A stretch of DNA of 64,000 bases, from the NCBI RefSeq assembly GCF_035573695.1, contig NZ_CP121694.1, positions 3,356,001 to 3,420,000 of the forward strand, given 5' to 3'. Shown piece after piece: positions 16,716-25,797 of this stretch (position 1 is the first letter of the stretch; each line of letters begins with the position of its first letter). The DNA comes from Metallumcola ferriviriculae (GTDB lineage: Bacteria; Bacillota; JADQBR01). The notes under the pieces were generated by a model that saw only the letters and a list, made by a program, of their open reading frames with translations, did no database searches and was not told where the DNA came from. The position numbers and the translations under genes were made by a program.

Positions 16716-16913
16716 CCTCTTGGGTGAGTGATGAAATGATTACTAAAAGGACTTCCCCTTTTGCATCCAGAGTATTAATATTCTCCTTCTCAAAGATAAC
16801 ACCAATACTAAACGAGTCCCCAGGATTAATTTAGATAATCTTGTAAACGTTTCTAGGCTGGTAGTTCATACACTTCTGCAAAGTGGGTCTCCTTCCCTTA
16901 CTTACTTCCTAAA

Positions 16914-16977
16914 CCTTTGCGCGGAACTCTATTTATTTGCGCATATTTGTATATTTCCGCGTAAAGGTACAACCCCC
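16914..16977. repeat. Inverted repeat, 13-bp arms
   Basis: CCTTTGCGCGGAA and TTCCGCGTAAAGG pair with one wobble around a 38-base AT-rich loop. There is no T tract. The stretch 16813-17068 holds no gene; it may include the decayed 5' part of the recombinase. Confidence 0.6.
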
Positions 16978-16980
16978 TAA

Positions 16981-17024
16981 ATAGCAATATTCCCCAAACC
17001 ATCAGTCTGAGGGAACATAGCTAT
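16981..17024 (-). terminator. Possible terminator of rlmD
   Basis: Hairpin of ATAGC-AT-TTCCC type arms around a short loop, 45 bp past the rlmD stop. A good T run is missing, so termination by it is uncertain. Confidence 0.4.
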
Positions 17025-17068
17025 ACTTATCAAATTAGTCCCAAGCGCTTAAACCCTTTACCGCCAAC

Positions 17069-18358
17069 CTATTTCTTCTCTATCAACACGACGCACTCCA
17101 CGTGCCCCGTCTGCGGAAACATATCCACCGGCTGGACCTTTTTTATCTGATATGCATCGGATAGTGTCTTCAAGTCACGGGCCAGGGTTGCTGGGTTACA
17201 GGATATGTAGATAATTTTTTCTGGTCCCAGTTCTAGTAGCTGGTGCAGCAGTCTTTGGTCACAGCCCTGACGGGGCGGGTCTAGGATAACCACGTTGGCG
17301 TCATCGGCCTGCCAAAGATCCTTTAATCTTTCTTCCGCTTTACCGTGGCGGAAGCTGGCATTTTTAACACCGTTTAAGCGGGCATTTAGTTTGGCGTCCT
17401 GCACCGCTGCCTTGTTCAGTTCGATACCCACCAGTCTACGGCACTTTTCTGACATAAAGATGCCGACGGTTCCGGTACCACAGTATAAATCCCAGAGGGT
17501 CTCTTGCCCCGTAAGATTGGCCCAGTTTCGGGCAGTTTCATAAAGCACCTCGGCCTGGACAGTGTTTACCTGAAAAAAGGCCCGGGGCGAGAGAACAAAA
17601 TCATATTTGCCAATCTGTTCTTTTAACCTCGGCTTACCCACTACGGACATTTTAGCGTTGCTATCATTAATGACCGCGACAGTTACTAATGGATCATGAT
17701 GCTTAAGTAAAGCTTCTGCTTCGGTAAAGGGTTCCCCATTAGTAAACACCACTGCCATTATTTCGCCGTTAGCAAAACTCTTTCTGAGCCATACCTGTTT
17801 CATGGGAATACCTTTATCCAACAATAGATTAAAATTCTTCACCAGCCCGGAAAATTCTTCCGGCAAAAGGTGGCATGTCTCCACGGGCACCAATTGATGG
17901 CTGCCCGGGGCGTATAGGCCCAGTCTCTTATTGCCGTCTACCAAGCCGACCTGAAACTGTACCTTATTCCGATACTGCCATGGTTGTTGCATACCCAGCA
18001 CCGGCAAGACCTCAGTCTCTATTTTACCAATGCGGCTTAGTGCATTTTCAACCACCGATTGCTTCCAGGCTAACTGCTGAGGATACTGAAAATGCTGCAA
18101 GGTGCAGCCGCCGCAATATTCAAAATGGTTACAGCGTGGAGCGATACGCTGCTCTGAAGCGGTTAGTACTTCCAACAGCTTTGCCCGACTGTATTTCTTT
18201 TTCACCTCTGTTATTTGCGCAATAACTTCTTCGCCTGGCAGTGCATCACCGACAAAAACCGCCAGTCCATGATACCGACCGACGCCGTTACCTTCTGAAG
18301 TAAGGTCCTCAATGTTTAATTGTACTGTTTGACCCTGTCTAACAGGAAAATCAGCCAT
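17069..18358 (-). CDS. rlmD: 23S rRNA (uracil-C5)-methyltransferase, RlmD/TrmA family
   Basis: A 429-aa enzyme that methylates a uracil at C5 using SAM. It has an N-terminal TRAM domain, an iron-sulfur cluster motif (CNHFEYCGGC, C76/C82/C85), the SAM-binding LYCGTGTVGIF, VILDPPRQG and the catalytic-cysteine motif YISCNPATLARDL near the end. The start at 18358 has a G-rich site eight bases upstream and overlaps the last 8 bases of the mscS gene, implying translational coupling. Bacillota often carry several paralogues of this family, so the exact target (U747 or U1939 equivalent) is not certain. Confidence 0.9.
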   Translation of the reverse strand: MADFPVRQGQTVQLNIEDLTSEGNGVGRYHGLAVFVGDALPGEEVIAQITEVKKKYSRAKLLEVLTASEQRIAPRCNHFEYCGGCTLQHFQYPQQLAWKQSVVENALSRIGKIETEVLPVLGMQQPWQYRNKVQFQVGLVDGNKRLGLYAPGSHQLVPVETCHLLPEEFSGLVKNFNLLLDKGIPMKQVWLRKSFANGEIMAVVFTNGEPFTEAEALLKHHDPLVTVAVINDSNAKMSVVGKPRLKEQIGKYDFVLSPRAFFQVNTVQAEVLYETARNWANLTGQETLWDLYCGTGTVGIFMSEKCRRLVGIELNKAAVQDAKLNARLNGVKNASFRHGKAEERLKDLWQADDANVVILDPPRQGCDQRLLHQLLELGPEKIIYISCNPATLARDLKTLSDAYQIKKVQPVDMFPQTGHVECVVLIEKK

Positions 18359-19151
18359 TATTATCCCCCCAAAGTACCGGGTAATCTGGGTAAATCCCTT
18401 GGTAATTTTGTAGTTCTTTTTTTGCGTTGGTTGTGACGTCCGCTCTGAACTGTTGGCCTCTCCGCACATCAGCAGTGTATGCCTTGACAGAGAAATGCGT
18501 CAGCCACCTTTCCTCTTCCACAAGAATTACCACTCTTTCCCCAGGGTAAAAATATTTGGAGGTTACTGTTGCTTCCCACAACACCTTCCTCGCCAACTCC
18601 AAGTCTACCTTATGGTGGAAGTAAAAGTCAATTACTACCATCGCGGGCACTTTGCCGGCGTTTTCACTACGTACCCCTTCCCGAATCATGGTACTATTGG
18701 GTACGGTAATGAAGCTGTCTTCCAAGGTTTTTAACCGAGTGCTGCGTAAATTAATACCCACTACATCGCCGTAGTAATGCCCTACTTTGATACGGTCGCC
18801 TACATAAATTGGTCTTTCAAACAGCAGAATAATTCCTGCAATAATATTCTCCAGGAAATTCTTGGCCCCAAAACCGATAGCAACCGCAGTACCGCCAGCC
18901 ATTGCCAGTACTGCTTCTCGGGACGGACTAAAGATCACAACTACTATAATATAAAGAGTTACCGCATAAATAAAAAATTTGGCCAGCACTGCGGTTTTTT
19001 CCCAAAAATGACCGCGCCTGCCCCAATGTTCTGCCGCGTAATCACGTAAAAGGCCCACAAACTTTGCCAAGATGCTAGCAACAACAAGGGCCACCGCGCT
19101 ATAAGCAAAATTACTAACTGTAAGTATATCCAATAAGAACTTGCCGTCCAC
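18351..19151 (-). CDS. MscS-family mechanosensitive ion channel
   Basis: A 266-aa protein with three N-terminal membrane helices. The third is the pore-lining glycine/alanine-rich helix (AMAGGTAVAIGFGAKNFLEN), followed by the MscS beta domain (ERPIYVGDRIKVGHYYGDVV, LEDSFITVPNST) and a cytosolic C-terminus. It would release ions or osmolytes on membrane tension. The start is GTG after AGAGGTGA. It overlaps rlmD downstream and follows the ATPase gene by 12 bp, so the three form one transcript. Confidence 0.88.
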   Translation of the reverse strand: MDGKFLLDILTVSNFAYSAVALVVASILAKFVGLLRDYAAEHWGRRGHFWEKTAVLAKFFIYAVTLYIIVVVIFSPSREAVLAMAGGTAVAIGFGAKNFLENIIAGIILLFERPIYVGDRIKVGHYYGDVVGINLRSTRLKTLEDSFITVPNSTMIREGVRSENAGKVPAMVVIDFYFHHKVDLELARKVLWEATVTSKYFYPGERVVILVEEERWLTHFSVKAYTADVRRGQQFRADVTTNAKKELQNYQGIYPDYPVLWGDNNG

Positions 19152-19163
19152 TGATAATCACCT

Positions 19164-20216
19164 CTAAATAGGTAGATATAAAAAACGCTGCTGTTCCAAA
19201 AAGTTAAGCATTTGGGGTAACAGCGCGGCATTTAATTGGTAAATTCGATCCTGATTTAGACATAACCCCAGACGGTTAAGCTTAGCCAATACCTGCTCGC
19301 TAATAATCTCGCTCTCATTGATAACCAGCGCCATCTGCGATGCTGTGAGACAGTCGTTTTGTAGCAATCCGGCCAAGGCATATATTTCTCGTTCATTGAG
19401 TTTCGTTAAACCTTCTACCTGAAAATCAGGCAGCTCTAAGGTTATTTCATTTTGTCCGGATAAAAATGCGCCCTCCAATAACCAGTAGCCGGCGGCGGTT
19501 ATCAAACCACGTGTTTCCTTGATAAGTTGGGGGAAATATTCATCGGCAAATTGTATGTCATAAGCGTTATCCTCCCCAAAAGAAATGAGCATGTCTCGCA
19601 TTTCTTTTGACTCAACCGGTTTTAAGTATACTATTGAGGTAAAAAACTTTCCTAATTTCATAATTTGGTCTAAATATAACCACGAGGTCCTTTCCCAAGC
19701 GGTAACCCAAAATATCCTGTCCCAGGTCTTACTCATCAGTCTTAAAAAGGAGTTGAGAGCAGTAAAGCCATCAACATTACGCAAGAAAAGATTCTGACAG
19801 TCATCCACCACAACTATCCGTCGCCCGACTTCCAACCTGTCAACCTTTAATTCAGGATAAAGTTGGGCGAACATTTGATTTAAATCTTGTTCGCTGGTAA
19901 TTTTAGGCCAACAGCGAACAGATAGTACATCTCTGTCAGCTATCAGCCGCTCTAGCGCCAAGCTTTTACCCTGTCCTTTGAAGGCAACAAGGGCGAGGCT
20001 GCTTTGTCTTGCTGACTGCCAGTTATTGAAAGCGACATCATATGCCTTGATAACATCCTTAATATGCATATCCACCCAGATGCTTTTAAGCTCTGATATA
20101 TCCATGCCTCGAATCACTTGCTGCGGAAGGCTTTTTCTGATATCTTCCCTTTCCTCCAATTTTTCCTGGGGTTGGGGCTGCCCCATTATTTTCTGTAATA
20201 AATTAAGAAAGTTCAT
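19164..20216 (-). CDS. AAA/ORC-like ATPase of unknown role
   Basis: A 350-aa protein (start at 20216, MNFLNLLQKIMGQ, with AGGCAGGTG upstream). Walker A is ALVAFKGQGKSLAL and Walker B is RIVVVDDCQNLF, with a sensor-like FWVTAWERTSW. The C-terminal 90 residues (LNEREIYALAGLLQNDCLTA, ALVINESEIISEQVLAKLNR) read as a winged helix. No family name is recognised; it recalls ORC1/TniB-type ATPases. It is transcribed with the MscS channel and divergent from two unknown genes at 20.3-22.1 kb. It may regulate or remodel a membrane partner. Confidence 0.6.
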   Translation of the reverse strand: MNFLNLLQKIMGQPQPQEKLEEREDIRKSLPQQVIRGMDISELKSIWVDMHIKDVIKAYDVAFNNWQSARQSSLALVAFKGQGKSLALERLIADRDVLSVRCWPKITSEQDLNQMFAQLYPELKVDRLEVGRRIVVVDDCQNLFLRNVDGFTALNSFLRLMSKTWDRIFWVTAWERTSWLYLDQIMKLGKFFTSIVYLKPVESKEMRDMLISFGEDNAYDIQFADEYFPQLIKETRGLITAAGYWLLEGAFLSGQNEITLELPDFQVEGLTKLNEREIYALAGLLQNDCLTASQMALVINESEIISEQVLAKLNRLGLCLNQDRIYQLNAALLPQMLNFLEQQRFLYLPI

Positions 20217-20317
20217 AATCATACACCTGCCTAACATTATCATGCCTTAGATTAATGCTGGGTATAACTTACGCTTGAGCAGGAAAACTAAAAACTGTTA
20301 CATAGGAAGGTGATATA

Positions 20318-20929
20318 ATGACTCCTTTGGCTGAATTGATACTGCAAATAAGGTCCATCATGGACCTTGATCCGGACAATCTGACCGACCCCTATGATAA
20401 ATATCTGGACCTGGGTAAAATTGAAAGGGTTGATAGGGAGACCTTGGAAACGCATCGCCAACTCCCCGAACACGACCCTTTTCTTGAACTGTCCTCATTG
20501 CTCCAACAGTATATACGTCTTCACCGTTTAGAGCACCTGTATGTAGGATTAAATGAGTTATTTAAAATCTATCTTCTTTTAATAACTCCGCGCAATCAGG
20601 AGTACCTGACCCGACAGGTCTGGCAGGTTATTGAAACTTTAGTCCATTATTCATTAAAGACGGAATATCCTTATACCGCCAGGTTTTGGAATTACTTAAG
20701 CAACTGTGCGGAACCGGTGCTGGTATTCATCATAGACCAATCTTACCTCAAGGCTGCAAAAAACACTTTAAAGTGTCTCATGGAACTCAGCCACATGGCA
20801 GTTCGGGCAGGATTACACACCAGTAAACTACAGCACACACTGCGGGTGGTAGAATTAAAATGCAGCGAGTATTCCCATTCTGAGCTGCTGGCAATCGCTG
20901 AAGAATATAGACAGAATATGGAGGTCTGA
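20318..20929 (+). CDS. Hypothetical helical protein
   Basis: A 203-aa soluble, helix-rich protein with no signal peptide or membrane segment and no motif I recognise. GGAAGGTGAT precedes the ATG. It is followed after 9 bp by the membrane protein gene and is divergent from the ATPase gene with about 100 bp between the starts, so the two units may be co-regulated. It is complete and has codon use like its neighbours. Confidence 0.6.
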   Translation: MTPLAELILQIRSIMDLDPDNLTDPYDKYLDLGKIERVDRETLETHRQLPEHDPFLELSSLLQQYIRLHRLEHLYVGLNELFKIYLLLITPRNQEYLTRQVWQVIETLVHYSLKTEYPYTARFWNYLSNCAEPVLVFIIDQSYLKAAKNTLKCLMELSHMAVRAGLHTSKLQHTLRVVELKCSEYSHSELLAIAEEYRQNMEV

Positions 20930-20938
20930 CAATCAAAA

Positions 20939-22054
20939 ATGTTTACTCATACTTCTTATATTTTTATCCTCTTAAGCATAACGGCCGGTCTGCTGACACT
21001 CCTGAGTTCAGTGGGTATTTTTGTTTCTTTAATCATTCAAAGAAGGGTGGAAAGGCTGCAGGATATTTTAGAGGAACTCACTGACCAATCCTACCAGGAA
21101 GACTTAAACCTTTCCGGTAAAATATACAACCTGATCGAAAAATATCAAATGCAGTACCTTCTACCAGACAAGCCAAGTAAAACTATAGTTAACTATATGG
21201 ATTTAACTATCAGCGTCGTCATCACTTTCTGGGCAGCCACATTAGTATTATCTTACCAACCGCCCTGGCACTGGCAATCGCTGGTCTCTCTATTTCCTAT
21301 GATTGTCGCGTTTGTGTTAATGTTTTTCTTTCGCCAGCTGCTAAAGAATGCCATAAATCCGCTAAATAATCAGCTGTTAAACGCTATCATTCCGCCCCCG
21401 GTCAAGCTGCGCAGCGTTTCGTTCTTGTCCCATTATGTCAATGTTTCGGTAAAATCCATTCTCAAGCAGGCACGGCTAAATTTAGTGGTACGAAAACAAT
21501 CATCTCTGAAAGCGGATTGTGATACCTTAGGAGCAGTGGTACTAAAAGAAGAGCTGTCCTTTGACGATTTTCTATACTACTGCCGCCTTCATACCGGTAA
21601 CCACAATCTCTTCCTTGGCTTTGGGCAGATAGCAATTACCTTTCCCAAAGATGACATCACCAATAAACCGGTACCAATCCAAAGAAATGTTAATATCCCT
21701 TTGGGAAGAACCTACTGGCATATACTGCCGCATAAAGATTTTCTTTCGGTACAATTACTAGTTTTTCCGCGGGGTGAAAAATACCCAATTGAATATAATT
21801 TTGACCTACGGGAAGAGAATGACTACTTTGTATCGTGGGAAGAGCCTATGGCCCGGATAAACCGCAGTATAATTTACCAGGTCACGGAACAGGGAAAGGT
21901 TATTCTTCGGGATGGACTAGATGAAGCTCCATATTTGAAACACATTCAAGATAGTCTCGCTTTTGATGGGAAACGCCGTTTTGTGGTTAATCCGGGGGCA
22001 GAGTTGGAGCCCGATGAAGTAAAACACTGTGACGAAACTGTTTTTGTCCATTAA
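20939..22054 (+). CDS. Membrane protein of unknown function
   Basis: A 371-aa protein with one N-terminal membrane helix (LLSITAGLLTLLSSVGIFVS), a short basic/coiled segment, two more helices around residues 90-140 (WQSLVSLFPMIVAFVLMFFF) and a soluble C-terminal domain of about 230 residues with mixed beta content. No known family is recognised. It is translated just after the 203-aa gene and ends 2 bp from the convergent CPBP gene. With the 203-aa protein it may work with the divergently encoded ATPase and MscS channel. Confidence 0.6.
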   Translation: MFTHTSYIFILLSITAGLLTLLSSVGIFVSLIIQRRVERLQDILEELTDQSYQEDLNLSGKIYNLIEKYQMQYLLPDKPSKTIVNYMDLTISVVITFWAATLVLSYQPPWHWQSLVSLFPMIVAFVLMFFFRQLLKNAINPLNNQLLNAIIPPPVKLRSVSFLSHYVNVSVKSILKQARLNLVVRKQSSLKADCDTLGAVVLKEELSFDDFLYYCRLHTGNHNLFLGFGQIAITFPKDDITNKPVPIQRNVNIPLGRTYWHILPHKDFLSVQLLVFPRGEKYPIEYNFDLREENDYFVSWEEPMARINRSIIYQVTEQGKVILRDGLDEAPYLKHIQDSLAFDGKRRFVVNPGAELEPDEVKHCDETVFVH

Positions 22055-22055
22055 G

Positions 22056-22715
22056 CTAATAGCTAAAATAGACCATTAGTAATCTCATTCCGTTTACCAC
22101 GGCGTGTGCAATCACACCCGGTATCAATGAGCCGGTAAATTCATAAATTAGCGCCAAAGCTACGGCGACTAAGACGATCTCCGTCACCCAGACGGCATTA
22201 AAATGAAAAACAGCAAAAAATAGCCCATGTATTATTAATCCTACAATTAGACCCCAGTGTTTCTTGAATACCGGGTAAGCCAAACCGCGGTAGTAAAGTT
22301 CTTCAGATACCGGAACAAGTACAGCACCAATAAAGAATGGGACTAAGAATTCCCGAAAAGACTTTGCCTGGGCTGTAAGACTCACCAATGGGTGCGTAGA
22401 ACTGTCTGATGCAAAAAAGAAACCGAGCAACCTTTCAAGTCCCTGCGAAAACGCAAACAATGCCGCTCCTGCTGCCAAACCAATCACAGAAAGACGCAGC
22501 AGCCTGCTAAAATTTAATTTTATAGGATAGGACATAAATGAACCGCTTACTACCACAACTAAAAATATTAACCAGAGCCGGTCAAAAATATTTACCCAGT
22601 TTGAAGAAATCCCCAAGCTTCCGGACAACTTGTTGAAAATGAAAACCCCGGCAAACCTGGCAATCAATACGCCAAAAACGGTGCCTAATGTCCAGGACGG
22701 AATTTTTACTTTAAT
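22056..22715 (-). CDS. CPBP-family intramembrane glutamic protease, probable ATT start
   Basis: A polytopic membrane protein with the CPBP (Abi/Rce1-like) motifs VSEELYYRGLAYPVF and FFAVFHFNAVW. The EExxxR and FxxxH residues form the glutamate active site of intramembrane proteases. The first standard start codon in frame is TTG at 22667, with no ribosome binding site. The frame continues upstream with family-like sequence (KVKIPSWTLGTVFGVL) to ATT at 22715, seven bases after GGAGGG; an in-frame TGA lies shortly before. I therefore favour the ATT start (219 aa). Substrate unknown. It follows a paralogue by 36 bp. Confidence 0.75.
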   Translation of the reverse strand: MKVKIPSWTLGTVFGVLIARFAGVFIFNKLSGSLGISSNWVNIFDRLWLIFLVVVVSGSFMSYPIKLNFSRLLRLSVIGLAAGAALFAFSQGLERLLGFFFASDSSTHPLVSLTAQAKSFREFLVPFFIGAVLVPVSEELYYRGLAYPVFKKHWGLIVGLIIHGLFFAVFHFNAVWVTEIVLVAVALALIYEFTGSLIPGVIAHAVVNGMRLLMVYFSY

Positions 22716-22751
22716 AAAAGATCCCTCCGTTCCAAGTAAATAATATCAATG

Positions 22752-23441
22752 TCAAGCGCTGTTGGCAGTTGCAAAGAGCATCATCACCATCACGCCGTTC
22801 CACAGTCCATGAGCCAAAATTGGCGCATAAATAGTCTCAGCCTTTTCATATAACCAAATCAAACCCATCCCCCCCAAAGCAAGCGGTAGAAACCTCACTA
22901 TATCAAAGTGCATTAAGCCGAAGATTGACCCCGCGACTATAACTCCGGGCAAGAGACCGATTTTTTGTTTAAGCGCCGGATATAAAAACCCCCGGAAAAA
23001 CGCTTCTTCACCCAACGGCGCCACTATCACTGCCAAAAAAAGAGGCAGCAACAAATCCCAGCCATTATCCGCTTCCAACACCAACTTGGCAAATGGCTGC
23101 AGCTGAGGCTGCCCCGGCAGAAAATGGTCTATCACTGTACCTGACACTATAACAACCAAAAAGATTCCAATCCCCCAACTCATAGCTCTCAATATAGTGC
23201 TAAAGAATGGCCTGGTGCGAAAACCAATATTTTGAAAGGTTACACGGTGTTTTAGGTTTAAATAGTAGTACAACACCACAAAAATAAACACCGTCTGTAA
23301 AGTGCCGGCAAGCAAAAACTGGGTCCCAGTGTCAGTTAAAAATGGCAGAACTAAGCTGCCAACTAAAAAACTCAACACTGATATTATCATCAAGGCCAGC
23401 AGTGCCTCCCCTACAGACCAAGGTACATTTGTCTCCTTCAT
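22752..23441 (-). CDS. CPBP-family intramembrane glutamic protease
   Basis: A 229-aa membrane protein, paralogous to its downstream neighbour, with LGEEAFFRGFLYPAL and GLMHFDIVR matching the CPBP active-site motifs. About seven hydrophobic helices are visible. The start at 23441 has GGGGGAGG upstream, while the frame open to 23513 has none. Such proteins process prenylated or signal peptides, bacteriocin-linked peptides or anti-sigma factors; nothing nearby identifies a target. Confidence 0.82.
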   Translation of the reverse strand: MKETNVPWSVGEALLALMIISVLSFLVGSLVLPFLTDTGTQFLLAGTLQTVFIFVVLYYYLNLKHRVTFQNIGFRTRPFFSTILRAMSWGIGIFLVVIVSGTVIDHFLPGQPQLQPFAKLVLEADNGWDLLLPLFLAVIVAPLGEEAFFRGFLYPALKQKIGLLPGVIVAGSIFGLMHFDIVRFLPLALGGMGLIWLYEKAETIYAPILAHGLWNGVMVMMLFATANSA

Positions 23442-23624
23442 AATAAACAGCCTCCCCCCATCAGTATATCCTATTGCGAGGCAAGAACAAAAGCATTTCA
23501 TGCCTTCCGGCACTTAAAGGTAATGCTTTTGTTCTTACCCAGGGAACCCCTGGTTCCCTAGGTCGCTTCGCTATGACCCTCCTAAAATTAATATAAGGGG
23601 GCACACCCCCTTAATAACCCCCAT

Positions 23625-23661
23625 GTATAGGAAATTATCCACAACCCATAATTTCCTATAC
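23625..23661. repeat. Perfect 14-bp inverted repeat
   Basis: GTATAGGAAATTAT and ATAATTTCCTATAC flank a 9-base loop between the GH15 stop and the CPBP gene. There is no T tract on the minus strand, so it is a possible but not clear terminator for GH15. The rest of 23442-23683 has short G/C runs but no gene. Confidence 0.6.
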
Positions 23662-23683
23662 ATTAAAAAAGATTACGAAGCAA

Positions 23684-25738
23684 TCAACAGCGTTTCGTAA
23701 ATTCATTGAATTTCTCTAAATAGCGATTCACCGTGAGTATATATGTAGAGTGAGACCATGTTAGTGGTGCCACGGATTGTGGGTCACCTTTAAAGGGGTG
23801 CAATTGTTCCGACAGCATTCCAGCTTTCATAGAATAATCCACCGCCCATGATATCAGAGTTTTCGCCGGTTCCAAATCTTCCATCGATCCCGCCTTGGAA
23901 ATATACCACTCCGCTAACCATAATGTGCAGATAAACCACGGATTACCGGGAACTTTATCAATATCATCACTGTTGCGAAAATAGTAGTCATTACGATAAC
24001 GCGCAATACCGCCCACATCTGTTTTCACCCAGAGATGCTCCCGTATTTGCTCCATGGTGCTAATTACTCGTGTATCATCGGCTGGTAATACTCCAAAGGC
24101 ATAGACCCCATAGACACTGCTTTCAGGCGTATCATCAGGTCTATAATTGTTATCTTGGTCGACATAAACCCCGCGGAGAAAGCGCCCCAAGTCTTCACTG
24201 TAAAGGTGTTTGATGATGCCTGCCTTTACTTCATCGGCAGCCTTCTGGTAGCGTTCCACTAGGTATTGGTCCCCATAAAGATTGGCGATAGAGGCCGCGG
24301 CCATCAAACCGCCATAAACAGAGGAAGCGGTAAAGGTAAAGACACCCCTTCGTTCCTCCCATAAGTCATAACTTGGCAGGGGAAGTCCGGTTGCCTCATC
24401 CCTATATTCGACCATAAAATTCGCAGCTTTTCTGATTAGTGGTTTATATAAGGATTCAACAAATTCAAAGTCTTTTTCCTTCAAATAATGATGCCAAAGT
24501 GCAAAGAGTACCAAGGCAGTTTCATCTTCCTGAATAGGCAGCTGAGTTACCCCGTTAGCAACCCATGGGTGCCAACTAGAACCTACAGACCCATCAGGGT
24601 TGTATTTATGCAGTAAATATCCCGATTTAGTAAGCACCCGTTCACACAGTTTGAAAAAATTCCGGGTCAGTTCGGGGTAACCTGCCTCATCTAAGCTCAA
24701 TGCCACTAAAGCCCCATCCCGGGGCCACATATAACTATAATGATCTCTCGCATAATGCAGAATATCGGTGTCGTTTGCCGCGATAATGGCTCCACCGTCA
24801 TCCACTTGAGTGCGGGTCACCAATAAGCTTAACTTATAAATTTTTTGTACTGCTTCCGATAAATCGCCAAAATCTCGCTGATGTTTATTAACCCATGTGT
24901 GCCAATAACTCCCTGTCTTTCTCAGCAGTAACTGTGGTGTATTCTTCAATACATACTGATTACCACTGCGAACCGTCTCATAGCTATGACCGACTGCAAT
25001 CCAATAGTACAAATCTTCCTCTTGACGAGGTGCCAATATAACCCGAAAACTCACGGTGCTGTCCACAGACCCCTGGGCGATAGGGTTTTGTTCCAGTACA
25101 CCGTCTTCTGCGTCACGCCAAGTCCCTTCAGCACCTCCAAAACGCTTTGTGCCGATAGCAAATTGATATAAACCCTGCTGGCCCACCTGCCCGTTAACCA
25201 GGAAATAGCGATTGCGTTTATAGTGGTAGACAGCCTGTAGTGTAGGGTCATATAGCGCCGTATCACCCACTTCACTTCCATCAATGGAAAAATCATGTGT
25301 ATAAAATACTCTCACCTCTTTTTCCTTATCAGTGGGATTTATTAGACGCATACGCTGTAAGAAAATATTGTTACGGAAATGCACTGCGGAATTTAGGCTA
25401 AACTTTAGACCCAGTCTTTCATTGACTCCGTGGCAGTCCGTAACCAAAGTTTCCGGCAGATAACCTAAGGTAAGGTTCCAGCCATCATCGTCAATCCAAG
25501 AAAACTTCCCATCTACCCAAAAACCAATGGCATTTTTATGGCCAGATATATGATTTTCCCAGCCAACATGAGGATAATACAGATCACGCATAATTAAATC
25601 TTTATCGAAATTTACCAGCATACCGCCGTTTCCCAAGACTATTTCTCGTGGCAATAGTTTCACTCCCATATCTAATAATTGTTTTTTGGAAATGCTGTCA
25701 GAAATCATATATCGGCTCAATCTGGTTATAATAAACAT
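23684..25738 (-). CDS. Glycoside hydrolase family 15 (glucoamylase/glucodextranase-like)
   Basis: A 684-aa enzyme with an N-terminal beta-sandwich (residues 20-300) and the (alpha/alpha)6 barrel of GH15. Motifs include YMWPRDGALVALSLD, QEDETALVLFALWHHY, YDLWEERRGVFTFTAS and the terminal EQLHPFKGDPQSVAPLTWSH with a catalytic glutamate. It would release glucose from alpha-glucans. No signal peptide is visible, so it probably acts on intracellular glycogen. Starts at 25738 or at the ATG at 25708 are both possible; neither has a strong site. It is divergent from the DUF4912-GH57 pair. Confidence 0.85.
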   Translation of the reverse strand: MFIITRLSRYMISDSISKKQLLDMGVKLLPREIVLGNGGMLVNFDKDLIMRDLYYPHVGWENHISGHKNAIGFWVDGKFSWIDDDGWNLTLGYLPETLVTDCHGVNERLGLKFSLNSAVHFRNNIFLQRMRLINPTDKEKEVRVFYTHDFSIDGSEVGDTALYDPTLQAVYHYKRNRYFLVNGQVGQQGLYQFAIGTKRFGGAEGTWRDAEDGVLEQNPIAQGSVDSTVSFRVILAPRQEEDLYYWIAVGHSYETVRSGNQYVLKNTPQLLLRKTGSYWHTWVNKHQRDFGDLSEAVQKIYKLSLLVTRTQVDDGGAIIAANDTDILHYARDHYSYMWPRDGALVALSLDEAGYPELTRNFFKLCERVLTKSGYLLHKYNPDGSVGSSWHPWVANGVTQLPIQEDETALVLFALWHHYLKEKDFEFVESLYKPLIRKAANFMVEYRDEATGLPLPSYDLWEERRGVFTFTASSVYGGLMAAASIANLYGDQYLVERYQKAADEVKAGIIKHLYSEDLGRFLRGVYVDQDNNYRPDDTPESSVYGVYAFGVLPADDTRVISTMEQIREHLWVKTDVGGIARYRNDYYFRNSDDIDKVPGNPWFICTLWLAEWYISKAGSMEDLEPAKTLISWAVDYSMKAGMLSEQLHPFKGDPQSVAPLTWSHSTYILTVNRYLEKFNEFTKRC

Positions 25739-25797
25739 TAGACATTATTCCATAAAGCAGTCGGTTTTATTAAAAGTAAAAGGAGAGTTGAACGATA

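Larger units (their letters stand above)
15175..16812 (-). pseudogene. Large serine recombinase, multiply frameshifted and split by an inserted element
   Basis: Reading right to left: a catalytic-domain fragment ([23 protein letters not shown]) at 16716-16812; then, after the inserted element, [30 protein letters not shown], the recombinase domain ([20 protein letters not shown], stop, IAKGLTLDGLGNGAGDTKWH). Next come the zinc ribbon (GMLFCYNCGAKLQRSCWGTG, KCTNKALNGLDACSAKDV), the coiled coil and the tail (ITKFDAALFRRLVEKVVIHS). There are in-frame stops near 16253 and 16120 and frameshifts near 15960 and 15480-15530. Most of the catalytic domain, including the serine, is missing. It is a dead integrase of a former mobile element. 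Confidence 0.85.
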
